From Alysiella sp. (GTDB taxonomy: Bacteria; Pseudomonadota; Gammaproteobacteria; Burkholderiales; Neisseriaceae): 24,937 bases of DNA. The position numbers were made by a program, and so were the translations under genes. The DNA lies in contig NZ_JAUNEC010000020.1 of assembly GCF_030525755.1 (NCBI RefSeq), forward strand, positions 1-24,937. The letters run 5' to 3'. This document shows, piece after piece, positions 7,442 through 14,334 of this stretch (position 1 is the first letter of the stretch; each line of letters starts with the position of its first letter). The notes beneath the pieces were generated by a model. The model did no database searches. It was not told where the DNA came from and saw nothing but the letters and a program-made list of their open reading frames with translations.

Positions 7442-7471
7442 TTGTGTGATAATTATTCCTTATTTTATGAT
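7442..7471 (+). promoter_or_regulatory. candidate hppD promoter with LysR box
   Basis: TTGTGT (7442-7447) and TATGAT (7466-7471), 18 bases apart, make a plausible -35/-10 pair upstream of hppD. Between them ATAA-N7-TTAT (7449-7463) is a symmetric sequence of the T-N11-A type bound by LysR regulators. It lies in the divergent gap with the LysR gene. This is a pattern match only. Confidence 0.4.
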
Positions 7472-7542
7472 GTACTGCAAGCATCGGTGGCAGCACTGCC
7501 AAAGCAACCGATTTTGACAACCGTAAATGAAGGAGTTTGAAA

Positions 7543-8628
7543 ATGGCTGATTTATTTGATAATCCAATGGGTTTGTGTGGTTTTGAGTTTGTGGAATTTG
7601 CCTCGCCCACGCCTAATGTTTTGGAACCGATTTTTGAAAAAATGGGCTTCACTTTGGTGGCAAAGCACCGTTCTAAAGATGTGTTGTTGTACCGTCAAGG
7701 TGGCATCAATTTTATTGTGAACCGTGAACCCAAAAGTCATGCAGCGTATTTTGCGGCTGAACACGGCGCGTCAGCTTGTGGTATGGCATTTCGTGTGCGC
7801 GATGCCCACAAGGCTTATGAACGTGCTTTGGAATTGGGTGCACAACCGATTGATATTCCCACTTCGGTTATGGAGTTGCGTTTACCTGCAATTAAAGGTA
7901 TTGGTGGCGCACCTTTGTATTTGATTGACCGTTTTGAAGACGGCAAATCCATTTACGATATTGATTTTGAATTTTTGCCCGATGTAGACCCCAATCCAGT
8001 AGGCTACGGTTTGAAAATTGTGGACCACTTAACCCATAATGTGTATCGCGGTCGCATGGATTATTGGGCAGGTTTTTATGAAAAATTGTTTAATTTCCAA
8101 GAAATCCGTTATTTTGATATCAAAGGTGAATACACAGGTTTGACCAGTCGTGCCATGACCGCACCAGATGGTTTAATCCGCATTCCGCTTAACGAAGAGT
8201 CCAAACAAGGCGGCGGGCAAATTGAAGAATACTTGATGCAATTTGGCGGCGAGGGCATTCAACACATCGCCCTTTTGAGCGACAATTTATTGGAAACCAT
8301 TGACCAACTGCGTGCTGCAGGCATTCCTTTGATGACTGCACCAAAAGACACTTATTACGAAATGTTGGAAGAGCGTTTGCCGGGACACGGTGAACCCGTT
8401 GCTGAATTGCAAAAACGCGGTATTTTGTTGGACGGCACCACAGAAGGCGGACAACCCCGTTTGTTATTGCAAATTTTCTCTGAAACCATGCTAGGACCTG
8501 TGTTCTTTGAATTCATTCAACGCAAAGGCGACTACAAAGACGGCTTTGGTGAAGGCAATTTCAAAGCCTTGTTTGAATCTTTGGAACGCGACCAAATCCG
8601 CCGTGGTGCATTGAATGTAGAAGCATAA
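7543..8628 (+). CDS. hppD: 4-hydroxyphenylpyruvate dioxygenase
   Basis: Converts 4-hydroxyphenylpyruvate to homogentisate with O2 and Fe(II), the entry step of tyrosine breakdown. At 361 residues it is full length for a bacterial HPPD. The N-terminal VOC half covers about 10-150 and the catalytic half 155-330. The metal triad is visible as His162 in VDHLTHNV, His241 in GIQHIAL and Glu323 in VFFEFIQR, with the conserved GGGQIEEYL block before the second His. I chose ATG 7543 because AGGAG (7531-7535) sits 7 bases before it; the in-frame TTG at 7537 would overlap that site. It is the first gene of the plus-strand catabolic series and divergent from a LysR gene. Confidence 0.96.
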   Translation: MADLFDNPMGLCGFEFVEFASPTPNVLEPIFEKMGFTLVAKHRSKDVLLYRQGGINFIVNREPKSHAAYFAAEHGASACGMAFRVRDAHKAYERALELGAQPIDIPTSVMELRLPAIKGIGGAPLYLIDRFEDGKSIYDIDFEFLPDVDPNPVGYGLKIVDHLTHNVYRGRMDYWAGFYEKLFNFQEIRYFDIKGEYTGLTSRAMTAPDGLIRIPLNEESKQGGGQIEEYLMQFGGEGIQHIALLSDNLLETIDQLRAAGIPLMTAPKDTYYEMLEERLPGHGEPVAELQKRGILLDGTTEGGQPRLLLQIFSETMLGPVFFEFIQRKGDYKDGFGEGNFKALFESLERDQIRRGALNVEA

Positions 8629-8635
8629 TTGTGTT

Positions 8636-8687
8636 TTCAGGCAGTCTTAGATATGTACACGCATCACAAGGGTAAAGGCTGCCTGAA
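8636..8687 (+). terminator. uptake-sequence inverted pair between hppD and the VOC gene
   Basis: TTCAGGCAGTCT (8636-8647, one mismatch to the DUS) faces perfect AGGCTGCCTGAA (8676-8687). The arms pair over 11 of 12 bases with a 28-base loop. It may attenuate read-through or protect the hppD mRNA end. Confidence 0.5.
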
Positions 8688-8721
8688 AGCCCTTAAATCT
8701 CACTCTATTAAGGAGAACATC

Positions 8722-9267
8722 ATGTCCTTAACTCAAGGCGTGCATCATGTGGCATATCGCTGCAAAGATGCCAAAGAAACTGTGGAATGGTATCAAAAAC
8801 ATTTGGATATGCGTTTTGTACTGGCGATTGCCGAAAACAAAGTGCCATCAACGGGCGAAGATGACCCCTATATGCACATTTTCTTGGACGCAGGCGGTGG
8901 CAATATTTTGGCGTTTTTTGAATTGCCCACGCGCCCCGAAATGGGACGCGACCCCAATACCCCAATTTGGACACAGCATTTGGCTTTGAAAGTCAAAGAC
9001 ATGGACACTTTGCTTGCCACCAAAGAGAAATTGCAGAAAGACGGTATTGATGTATTGGGTCCTACTAATCACACTTTATTCCATTCCATCTATTTCTTTG
9101 ACCCCAATGGTCATCGCATTGAATTGGCCTGCGAAGTTGCGACCGAAAAAATGTATCGCGCCCTTGACCGTGTCAAATGGGATATGCTCAATGAATGGGC
9201 GCAAACCAAACGCGCACCACAGCACGCACGTTGGATACACGATGGCACAGAGCCGCCAGAAGTATAA
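8722..9267 (+). CDS. VOC-family (glyoxalase/extradiol dioxygenase-like) protein, candidate homogentisate-cleaving enzyme
   Basis: A 181-residue protein of the vicinal oxygen chelate fold. Two beta-alpha-beta modules are apparent, with candidate metal ligands His8 or His9 (GVHHVAYRC), His86 (TQHLALKV) and Glu134 (HRIELAC), the usual His-His-Glu spacing. The last ~40 residues (KMYRALDRVKWDMLNEW onward) are a C-terminal extension beyond simple glyoxalase I. ATG 8722 follows AGGAG at 8711-8715; the longer open frame from 8629 lacks a ribosome site and covers a DUS. It lies between hppD and the FAH-family gene, exactly where a homogentisate 1,2-dioxygenase would be expected, and no cupin-type HmgA is in the window. 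A ring-opening role is inference; an accessory or detoxifying VOC enzyme is the alternative. Confidence 0.85.
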   Translation: MSLTQGVHHVAYRCKDAKETVEWYQKHLDMRFVLAIAENKVPSTGEDDPYMHIFLDAGGGNILAFFELPTRPEMGRDPNTPIWTQHLALKVKDMDTLLATKEKLQKDGIDVLGPTNHTLFHSIYFFDPNGHRIELACEVATEKMYRALDRVKWDMLNEWAQTKRAPQHARWIHDGTEPPEV

Positions 9268-9276
9268 AAAATCGTT

Positions 9277-9288
9277 TTCAGGCAGCCT
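9277..9288 (-). repeat. DNA uptake sequence
   Basis: Single perfect TTCAGGCAGCCT between the VOC and FAH-family genes. It has no facing copy, so it is not a hairpin terminator. Confidence 0.9.
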
Positions 9289-9335
9289 GTAAGCCGCCAA
9301 CATCAATCACTCATCACTAAACAACGGGATTTTTT

Positions 9336-10337
9336 ATGAAACTTGCCACTTTAAAACAAGGCGGACGCGATGGGCGTTTGGCGGTAGTTAGCCGCGATTT
9401 AAGCCGTTACACGCTGCCTGAAATTGAAACTTTACAAGCTGCTTTGGACGATTGGGACAATGTTTCAGGCAGCCTGAAAAAAATCTACGATGAACTCAAT
9501 GCCAACCCCAATCAAGGCGAATCATTTGACCCTGAACAATGCCATTCGCCCTTGCCACGCGCTTATCAATGGGCAGACGGTTCGGCGTATTTAAACCACG
9601 TTGAATTGGTACGCAAAGCACGCAATTCCGAAGTGCCAGCGTCTTTTTACGAAGACCCCTTGATGTATCAAGGCGGTTCAGACAGTTTTATCGCACCGCG
9701 TGATGACATCTTGGCAAAGCCTGAATGGGGTATTGATTTTGAAGCCGAAGTAGTGGTGGTAAGTGGCGATTTAAAACAAGGTGCAACATCCGAAGAAGCA
9801 GCCCAAGCCGTGCGTTTGCTCATGTTGGTCAATGATGTTTCATTGCGTAACCTGATTCCTGCTGAATTGGCAAAAGGTTTTGGCTTTTTTCAGAGTAAGC
9901 CTGCCAGTGCATTCAGCCCTGTTGCCGTTACGCCTGATGAATTGGGTGATGCGTGGCGTGATGCCAAAGTGCATTTGCCTTTGCGTGTGAAATTGAACAA
10001 TGAATTGTTTGGTTATCCCAATGCAGGGCAGGACATGACCTTCAATTTTGGGCAACTTTTGGCACACATTACCAAAACACGCGATGCAGAAGCAGGTACG
10101 ATTGTCGGTTCGGGAACGGTGTCCAATAAACAAGGTGATTTACACGGTTCATCGGTTGCCAACGGTGGCGTGGGTTACTGCTGTTTGGCAGAAATCCGCA
10201 TGTATGAAACCATTGAAACAGGCGCACCACAAACCCCCTATATGCAACATGGCGATGTGGTGGAAATTGAAATGTTGGACAAAGATGGCAACAACATTTT
10301 TGGCACAATCCGTAATCGTGTGAACACGCAATATTGA
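9336..10337 (+). CDS. Fumarylacetoacetate hydrolase family protein
   Basis: Predicted fumarylacetoacetase, splitting fumarylacetoacetate to fumarate and acetoacetate, the last step of the homogentisate route. It has 333 residues: an N-terminal small domain (1-~80) of the type found in bacterial FAH proteins with a second kind of N-domain, then the FAH catalytic fold. Acidic metal-ligand candidates are Glu136 and Glu138 in DFEAEVVVV and Asp167 in VNDVS, with Lys188 in FFQSKPAS nearby. ATG 9336 has only a weak GGGA upstream. A DUS lies inside the gene at 9464-9475. It is shorter than eukaryotic FAH (about 420 residues), so the name is by family and by position between hppD and maiA. Confidence 0.9.
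   Translation: MKLATLKQGGRDGRLAVVSRDLSRYTLPEIETLQAALDDWDNVSGSLKKIYDELNANPNQGESFDPEQCHSPLPRAYQWADGSAYLNHVELVRKARNSEVPASFYEDPLMYQGGSDSFIAPRDDILAKPEWGIDFEAEVVVVSGDLKQGATSEEAAQAVRLLMLVNDVSLRNLIPAELAKGFGFFQSKPASAFSPVAVTPDELGDAWRDAKVHLPLRVKLNNELFGYPNAGQDMTFNFGQLLAHITKTRDAEAGTIVGSGTVSNKQGDLHGSSVANGGVGYCCLAEIRMYETIETGAPQTPYMQHGDVVEIEMLDKDGNNIFGTIRNRVNTQY
9464..9478. repeat. DNA uptake sequence, symmetric form inside the FAH-family gene
   Basis: TTCAGGCAGCCTGAA, the same near-palindromic 15-mer as at 1682-1696, holding both a reverse simDUS and a forward AGGCAGCCTGAA. Confidence 0.85.
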
Positions 10338-10399
10338 ACTGGACATTCATTATTATAAAAAAAGCAACTGATTAAACTCATGATTACGGTTGGCACATT

Positions 10400-10436
10400 T
10401 TCAGGCAGCCTTGATGCGCGTGTCAGGCTGCCTGAA
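10400..10436 (+). terminator. paired inverted uptake sequences after the FAH-family gene
   Basis: TTCAGGCAGCCT (10400-10411) and AGGCTGCCTGAA (10425-10436) form a perfect 12-base stem, extended by flanking T/A bases, with a 13-base loop. It lies between the FAH-family and NhaC-type genes and could lower or end transcription. Confidence 0.65.
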
Positions 10437-10491
10437 AATTTAAAACAAGAGTTAAGGTTTTGACAAAACGAAATAGAAGCAAAGGAAACGC

Positions 10492-11883
10492 ATGATGAAA
10501 GAATCATTAATTCAGCTTAAACCCGTGCAAGCTGTACCGATTGCGGGTTTAATTGTTGCCATACTGGGCATCACCATGATTGGTTTAGGTTGGGTGCCAC
10601 ACATTTCCATCATCATTGTGATGTGTGGTTTGTTGGCGTATGGCAAATTTTGCGGTCTTACTTTTGATGCCATGCAGGAGAAAATGGCCGAAGGCGTGGT
10701 ATCGGGCATTGGTGCGATTTATCTGTTCTTTTTCATTGGTCTGCTCGTTTCCGCGCTGATGATGTCAGGTGCCATTCCCACGCTGATGTATTACGGTTTC
10801 AACCTGATTTCGCCACAAATGTTTTATTTATCGGCGTTTATTTTGTGTTCCATCATCGGCATTGCGTTGGGTAGCGGTTTTACCACTTGTGCCACCGCTG
10901 GCGTGGCGTTTTTGGGTATGGCAGAAGCCTTTGATGCCAATCCTGCGATTGTGGCAGGTGCCGCTGTTTCAGGAGCTTTATTTGGCGACAAAATGTCGCC
11001 CTTGTCGGATACCACAGGCATTGCCGCGTCCATAGTTGGCATTGATTTGTTTGACCATATTCGCAATATGCTCTACACCACTGTACCCGCGTGGTTGCTG
11101 ACCGCCGCATGCTTCTGGTTTTTAACGGGTAATGTTGCCAACGCCGATTTGAACGATGTAACCACCATGCAAAAACAACTGACCGACAGCGGTTTGGTAC
11201 ACGGCATCGCACTGTTGCCCTTTGTGGTGCTGATTGTGTTGGCGGTGCTGAAAGTGAACGCGATTTACACGATTATTGCGACTGTAATTGTATCACTCAT
11301 CATCACTTACACCCACAGCAGTCCGACTTTGGCACAACTGGGTGGCTGGTTTTTCAGTGGTTACAAACCTGCCGAAGGCGTGGATTTGGGTGCGGTGGGT
11401 AAACTGGTTTCACGTGGCGGCATGGAAAGCATGTTTTTCACACAAACCATAGTATTTTTGGCATTGAGTTTGGGTGGTTTACTTAATGGATTGGGCATTT
11501 TGCCTGCTCTGTTGCAAGGCATTGCCCACCTACTGACCAATATCGGACGAGCAACCGCCACAGCAGCAGCCACCGCTTTCGGCATCAATGTATTGGTTGG
11601 CGAACAATATTTAAGTTTGCTTTTAACAGGCAACACCTTTAGACCTTTGTACGACAAACTGAATTTACATCCACGCAATTTATCACGCACTATTGAAGAT
11701 GCTGGCACGGTCATCAATCCGCTTGTGCCTTGGGGCGTGTATGGCGTGTTCTTGGCAGGGATTTTGGGTGTGCCTGTAATCAGCTATGTGCCGTATGCCT
11801 TCTTCTGTTGGTTCAGCTTATTCTTAACGCTGATTTATGGCTTCACGGGGTTCACCATTAGTAAAAAAGATGCAGAAGCCTGA
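10492..11883 (+). CDS. nhaC: NhaC-family Na+/H+ antiporter
   Basis: A polytopic inner-membrane carrier of about 463 residues with some 11-12 hydrophobic segments. The NhaC-family block GDKMSPLSDTT lies at 165-175, followed by GIDLFDHI, and a second conserved polar region lies in the C-terminal half (TIEDAGTVINPLVPWG). Relatives exchange Na+ for H+, and some, such as MleN, couple this to malate and lactate. Two adjacent ATG codons (10492 and 10495) follow AAAGGAAA. Its place inside an aromatic-acid pathway, between the FAH-family gene and maiA, suggests it may balance Na+ used by other carriers or move an organic anion such as fumarate. The symbol is by family; the substrate is unproven. Confidence 0.87.
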   Translation: MMKESLIQLKPVQAVPIAGLIVAILGITMIGLGWVPHISIIIVMCGLLAYGKFCGLTFDAMQEKMAEGVVSGIGAIYLFFFIGLLVSALMMSGAIPTLMYYGFNLISPQMFYLSAFILCSIIGIALGSGFTTCATAGVAFLGMAEAFDANPAIVAGAAVSGALFGDKMSPLSDTTGIAASIVGIDLFDHIRNMLYTTVPAWLLTAACFWFLTGNVANADLNDVTTMQKQLTDSGLVHGIALLPFVVLIVLAVLKVNAIYTIIATVIVSLIITYTHSSPTLAQLGGWFFSGYKPAEGVDLGAVGKLVSRGGMESMFFTQTIVFLALSLGGLLNGLGILPALLQGIAHLLTNIGRATATAAATAFGINVLVGEQYLSLLLTGNTFRPLYDKLNLHPRNLSRTIEDAGTVINPLVPWGVYGVFLAGILGVPVISYVPYAFFCWFSLFLTLIYGFTGFTISKKDAEA

Positions 11884-11888
11884 TTGCG

Positions 11889-11942
11889 TGGCTGCCTGAA
11901 CAGTAAAGCGACTGATTAAAAGACGGGCTTTTCAGGCAGCCA
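11889..11942 (+). terminator. imperfect uptake-sequence pair after the NhaC-type gene
   Basis: TGGCTGCCTGAA (11889-11900) faces TTCAGGCAGCCA (11931-11942). Each differs from the DUS by the same terminal base, so the two arms still pair perfectly over 12 bases with a 30-base loop. The matched change suggests the stem itself is kept. Confidence 0.55.
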
Positions 11943-11969
11943 GAAAACCCAATATGCCAGAAAGCACAC

Positions 11970-12611
11970 ATGAAACTCTATTCCTATTTTCGCAGCTCTG
12001 CTGCCTACCGCGTTCGCATCGCGTTGGCATTGAAAAATCTGCCATTTGAGACTGAATACGTTTCTTTGCTGAAAAACGGTGGCGAACACAAACAAGTGGC
12101 GTATGCTGCACGCAATCCACAAAAACTTGTTCCCACTTTGGAAGATCAAGGCGCATTCTTGACTCAATCGCTCGCCATTGTGGAATATTTAGACGAAATC
12201 TATCCCGAAAATCCGCTTTTGCCTGCTGATGCACTTGGTCGTGCTCGCGTTCGTGCGCTGGCACAACTGATTGCCTGCGATACGCATCCACTCAATAATT
12301 TGCGTGTATTGCAATATTTGCAAAACCAGCTTGGTGCAGATGAAACCGCCAAAAATGCATGGTATGCCCATTGGATACATGAAAATTTTGTGGCTTTGGA
12401 AACATTACTGCAAAACCCACAAACAGGGCGTTTTTGTCATGGCAATGTGCCTACTTTGGCAGATTGTTGTTTGGTGCCTCAAGTTTACAACGCACGCCGT
12501 TTCAATATTGATTTGGGTGCATATCCCACAATCGTACGGATTGCCGATGAGTGCGACACATTGCCCGCATTCATTGCGGCCGCTCCCGAAAATCAAGCCG
12601 ATGCTGCCTGA
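11970..12611 (+). CDS. maiA: Maleylacetoacetate isomerase (zeta-class glutathione transferase)
   Basis: A 213-residue glutathione-dependent cis-trans isomerase converting maleylacetoacetate to fumarylacetoacetate. The N-terminal thioredoxin-fold domain carries SSAAYRVRIAL at 9-19, the zeta-class glutathione motif, with Ser9/Ser10 and Arg14. The usual Cys of eukaryotic SSC is Ala here, as in a number of bacterial relatives. The QSLAIVEYLDE segment that binds the gamma-glutamyl group is at about 66-76, and the helical C-terminal domain follows. ATG 11970 has a weak AGAAAG upstream. Its presence shows that the ring-cleavage product is handled as maleylacetoacetate, so some homogentisate-cleaving enzyme must operate in this organism. 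Confidence 0.94.
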   Translation: MKLYSYFRSSAAYRVRIALALKNLPFETEYVSLLKNGGEHKQVAYAARNPQKLVPTLEDQGAFLTQSLAIVEYLDEIYPENPLLPADALGRARVRALAQLIACDTHPLNNLRVLQYLQNQLGADETAKNAWYAHWIHENFVALETLLQNPQTGRFCHGNVPTLADCCLVPQVYNARRFNIDLGAYPTIVRIADECDTLPAFIAAAPENQADAA

Positions 12612-12649
12612 AACTTTTTATCATCACACTTTCAAATAAGGAAATGACC

Positions 12650-13720
12650 ATGCAAACCAAAATCCTGCTTACTGCTGTTTTTGCTGCTTTGAGTTTGGCA
12701 GCTTGTTCCGATAAATCTGCCAATCAAACAGGTGGCGCATCTCAATCGGCTACTTCTGCTGCGGGCGAAAAAATCGTGCTGAAAATCGCCCACCCTTGGC
12801 CTGCAACCGCGATGGTACAAAAGCAAATTTTGGAACCTTGGTGCGAGAAACTGGGTGTGGATTCCAATCAAGCGCTTTCTTGTCAATTCTATCCTGCCAT
12901 GCAGTTGGGCGGTACGCCGCAACAACTGATTGACCAAGTGCAAGATGGCGTGGCAGACATTGTGTGGACTTTGCCAGGTTACACTCCAGGGCGTTTCCCC
13001 AGCATGGAAGTGATGGAAATTCCATTTTTGACACAAGGTGCGTCCAACAGTAGCCGTGTGGCGTGGAAAATGTACCAAGAATTTGGTCAGAAAGATTTTG
13101 AAGCTGTAAAGCCCTTGTCGTTTAATGTGCATGACCGCGGACACATTCACAACAATGTTCGCCCCATTACGCAACTTTCCGATATTCGTGGTTTAAAACT
13201 GCGTGCGCCCACGCGTTTAACCAACAAAATGGTGGAAGCATTGGGTGGTATTCCCGTGAGTGTACCCATGCCAGGATTGGCAGATGCGGTGTCCAAAGGC
13301 GTGGTGGACGGCTACATTTTGCCTTGGGAAATTGTGCCAACCTTGAAACTGCACGAAATGACAAAATACCATTCAGAAATCAATTCGCCTGAATTGTACA
13401 GCGCTTTATTTGTGGTGGCGATGAACAAGCAGCGTTATGAGAGCCTGCCTGAAAATCTGCGTCAAGTGATAGACAAACACTCGGGCGAAGAATTTGCCGC
13501 CAGCATTGGTAAAGCATGGGACGAGTCGGTTCAGGCTGCGCGTGAACAAGCGGTTAAACGTGGTAATGCCATCAATGAAATCACAGGCGAACAGTTGGCT
13601 GAAATTCAAAAAGTAGCTGGCAAAGTGGAAAGCGATTGGATTGCCGAAATGAAAACCAAAGGTTATGACGGCGAAGCGATGGTCAAGCGTGCGCGTGAAT
13701 TGGTGGCGCAAGGTAAATAA
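12650..13720 (+). CDS. dctP: TRAP transporter substrate-binding lipoprotein (DctP family)
   Basis: Extracytoplasmic solute receptor of a tripartite ATP-independent periplasmic transporter, 356 residues. It begins with a signal ending LAAC, making Cys19 a likely lipidated residue, then a Ser/Gln/Thr-rich linker (20-40) and the DctP fold. Arg185 in GLKLRAP is the family's conserved carboxylate-binding arginine, and GVVDGYILPWE (217-227) is the typical second-lobe signature. ATG 12650 follows AAGGA at a better distance than the in-frame ATG at 12644. TRAP receptors are usually soluble, so the lipid anchor is a mild oddity. The ligand is probably an organic acid; an aromatic or keto acid would suit the context, but nothing in the sequence fixes it. 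Confidence 0.9.
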   Translation: MQTKILLTAVFAALSLAACSDKSANQTGGASQSATSAAGEKIVLKIAHPWPATAMVQKQILEPWCEKLGVDSNQALSCQFYPAMQLGGTPQQLIDQVQDGVADIVWTLPGYTPGRFPSMEVMEIPFLTQGASNSSRVAWKMYQEFGQKDFEAVKPLSFNVHDRGHIHNNVRPITQLSDIRGLKLRAPTRLTNKMVEALGGIPVSVPMPGLADAVSKGVVDGYILPWEIVPTLKLHEMTKYHSEINSPELYSALFVVAMNKQRYESLPENLRQVIDKHSGEEFAASIGKAWDESVQAAREQAVKRGNAINEITGEQLAEIQKVAGKVESDWIAEMKTKGYDGEAMVKRARELVAQGK

Positions 13721-13749
13721 AATTTTGGTTTAAGACAAAATGAAATGAC

Positions 13750-13776
13750 AGGCTGCCTGAAATGTTCAGGCAGCCT
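13750..13776 (+). terminator. tight uptake-sequence hairpin between dctP and dctQ
   Basis: AGGCTGCCTGAA (13750-13761), only three loop bases (ATG), then TTCAGGCAGCCT (13765-13776). This is a perfect 12-base stem that ends 24 bases before the dctQ start. It may hold dctP mRNA at a higher level than the membrane subunits. Confidence 0.65.
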
Positions 13777-13800
13777 GCACTAATCCAAAGGAACTCAACC

Positions 13801-14325
13801 ATGTCCGATTTAAACTCTACTCAAACCGAAACCCTGCCACCCGATAAAGTAGGGCGGTTTCTTTATGCTTGGTCCAAATGGTCGGCTTATGGTGGTGTGG
13901 TATTGCTGGTGGTAATTTGCATTTTGTGTACCGTAAGCGTATTGGGACGCTGGCTGTTTAATACACCCATCAAAGGCGATGTGGAAATCGTGCAAATTGC
14001 TTGTGCCATGGCGGTTGCGGCGTTTTTACCTTATGCACAAATGAAAAATGCTCATGTGATTGTGGACTTTTTTACACTCAAAGCCCCTAAAATTGTGCGC
14101 CGTGTACTGGACATTTTGGCGAACGTATTGCTCTCTGGCGTGGGTTTTTTTCTTGCTTGGCGCAGTTTACTGGGTATGTTGAGTACCAAAAATTCAAACA
14201 GCACCACCATGATTTTGGCATTGCCTGAATGGTGGGCACATTTGACCATTGCACCAGGCTTGTTTTTATTGGGATTGACCGCGTTTTATACCGCGTGGCA
14301 ACACATTCGTTCATATGGATGTTAA
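13801..14325 (+). CDS. dctQ: TRAP transporter small membrane subunit (DctQ family)
   Basis: A 174-residue four-helix membrane protein: hydrophobic segments at about 35-57, 66-84, 103-122 and 140-168. The DctQ pattern is NTPIKGDVEIVQ near 58-69 followed by a Pro-Tyr-Ala-Gln-Met-Lys-Asn-Ala-His-Val stretch (residues 77-86). It helps dock the receptor to the large subunit. ATG 13801 has AAAGGAA upstream; the longer open frame from 13762 would start inside the DUS hairpin. Its stop is only nine bases before dctM, so the two are co-translated or at least co-transcribed. Confidence 0.9.
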   Translation: MSDLNSTQTETLPPDKVGRFLYAWSKWSAYGGVVLLVVICILCTVSVLGRWLFNTPIKGDVEIVQIACAMAVAAFLPYAQMKNAHVIVDFFTLKAPKIVRRVLDILANVLLSGVGFFLAWRSLLGMLSTKNSNSTTMILALPEWWAHLTIAPGLFLLGLTAFYTAWQHIRSYGC

Positions 14326-14334
14326 GGGGGAAGC

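Noticed and set aside
8722..9267. Annotation as lactoylglutathione lyase (glyoxalase I)
   Set aside because: The fold is shared, but the C-terminal extension and the position between hppD and the FAH-family gene fit a pathway dioxygenase-like protein better. Not fully excluded.
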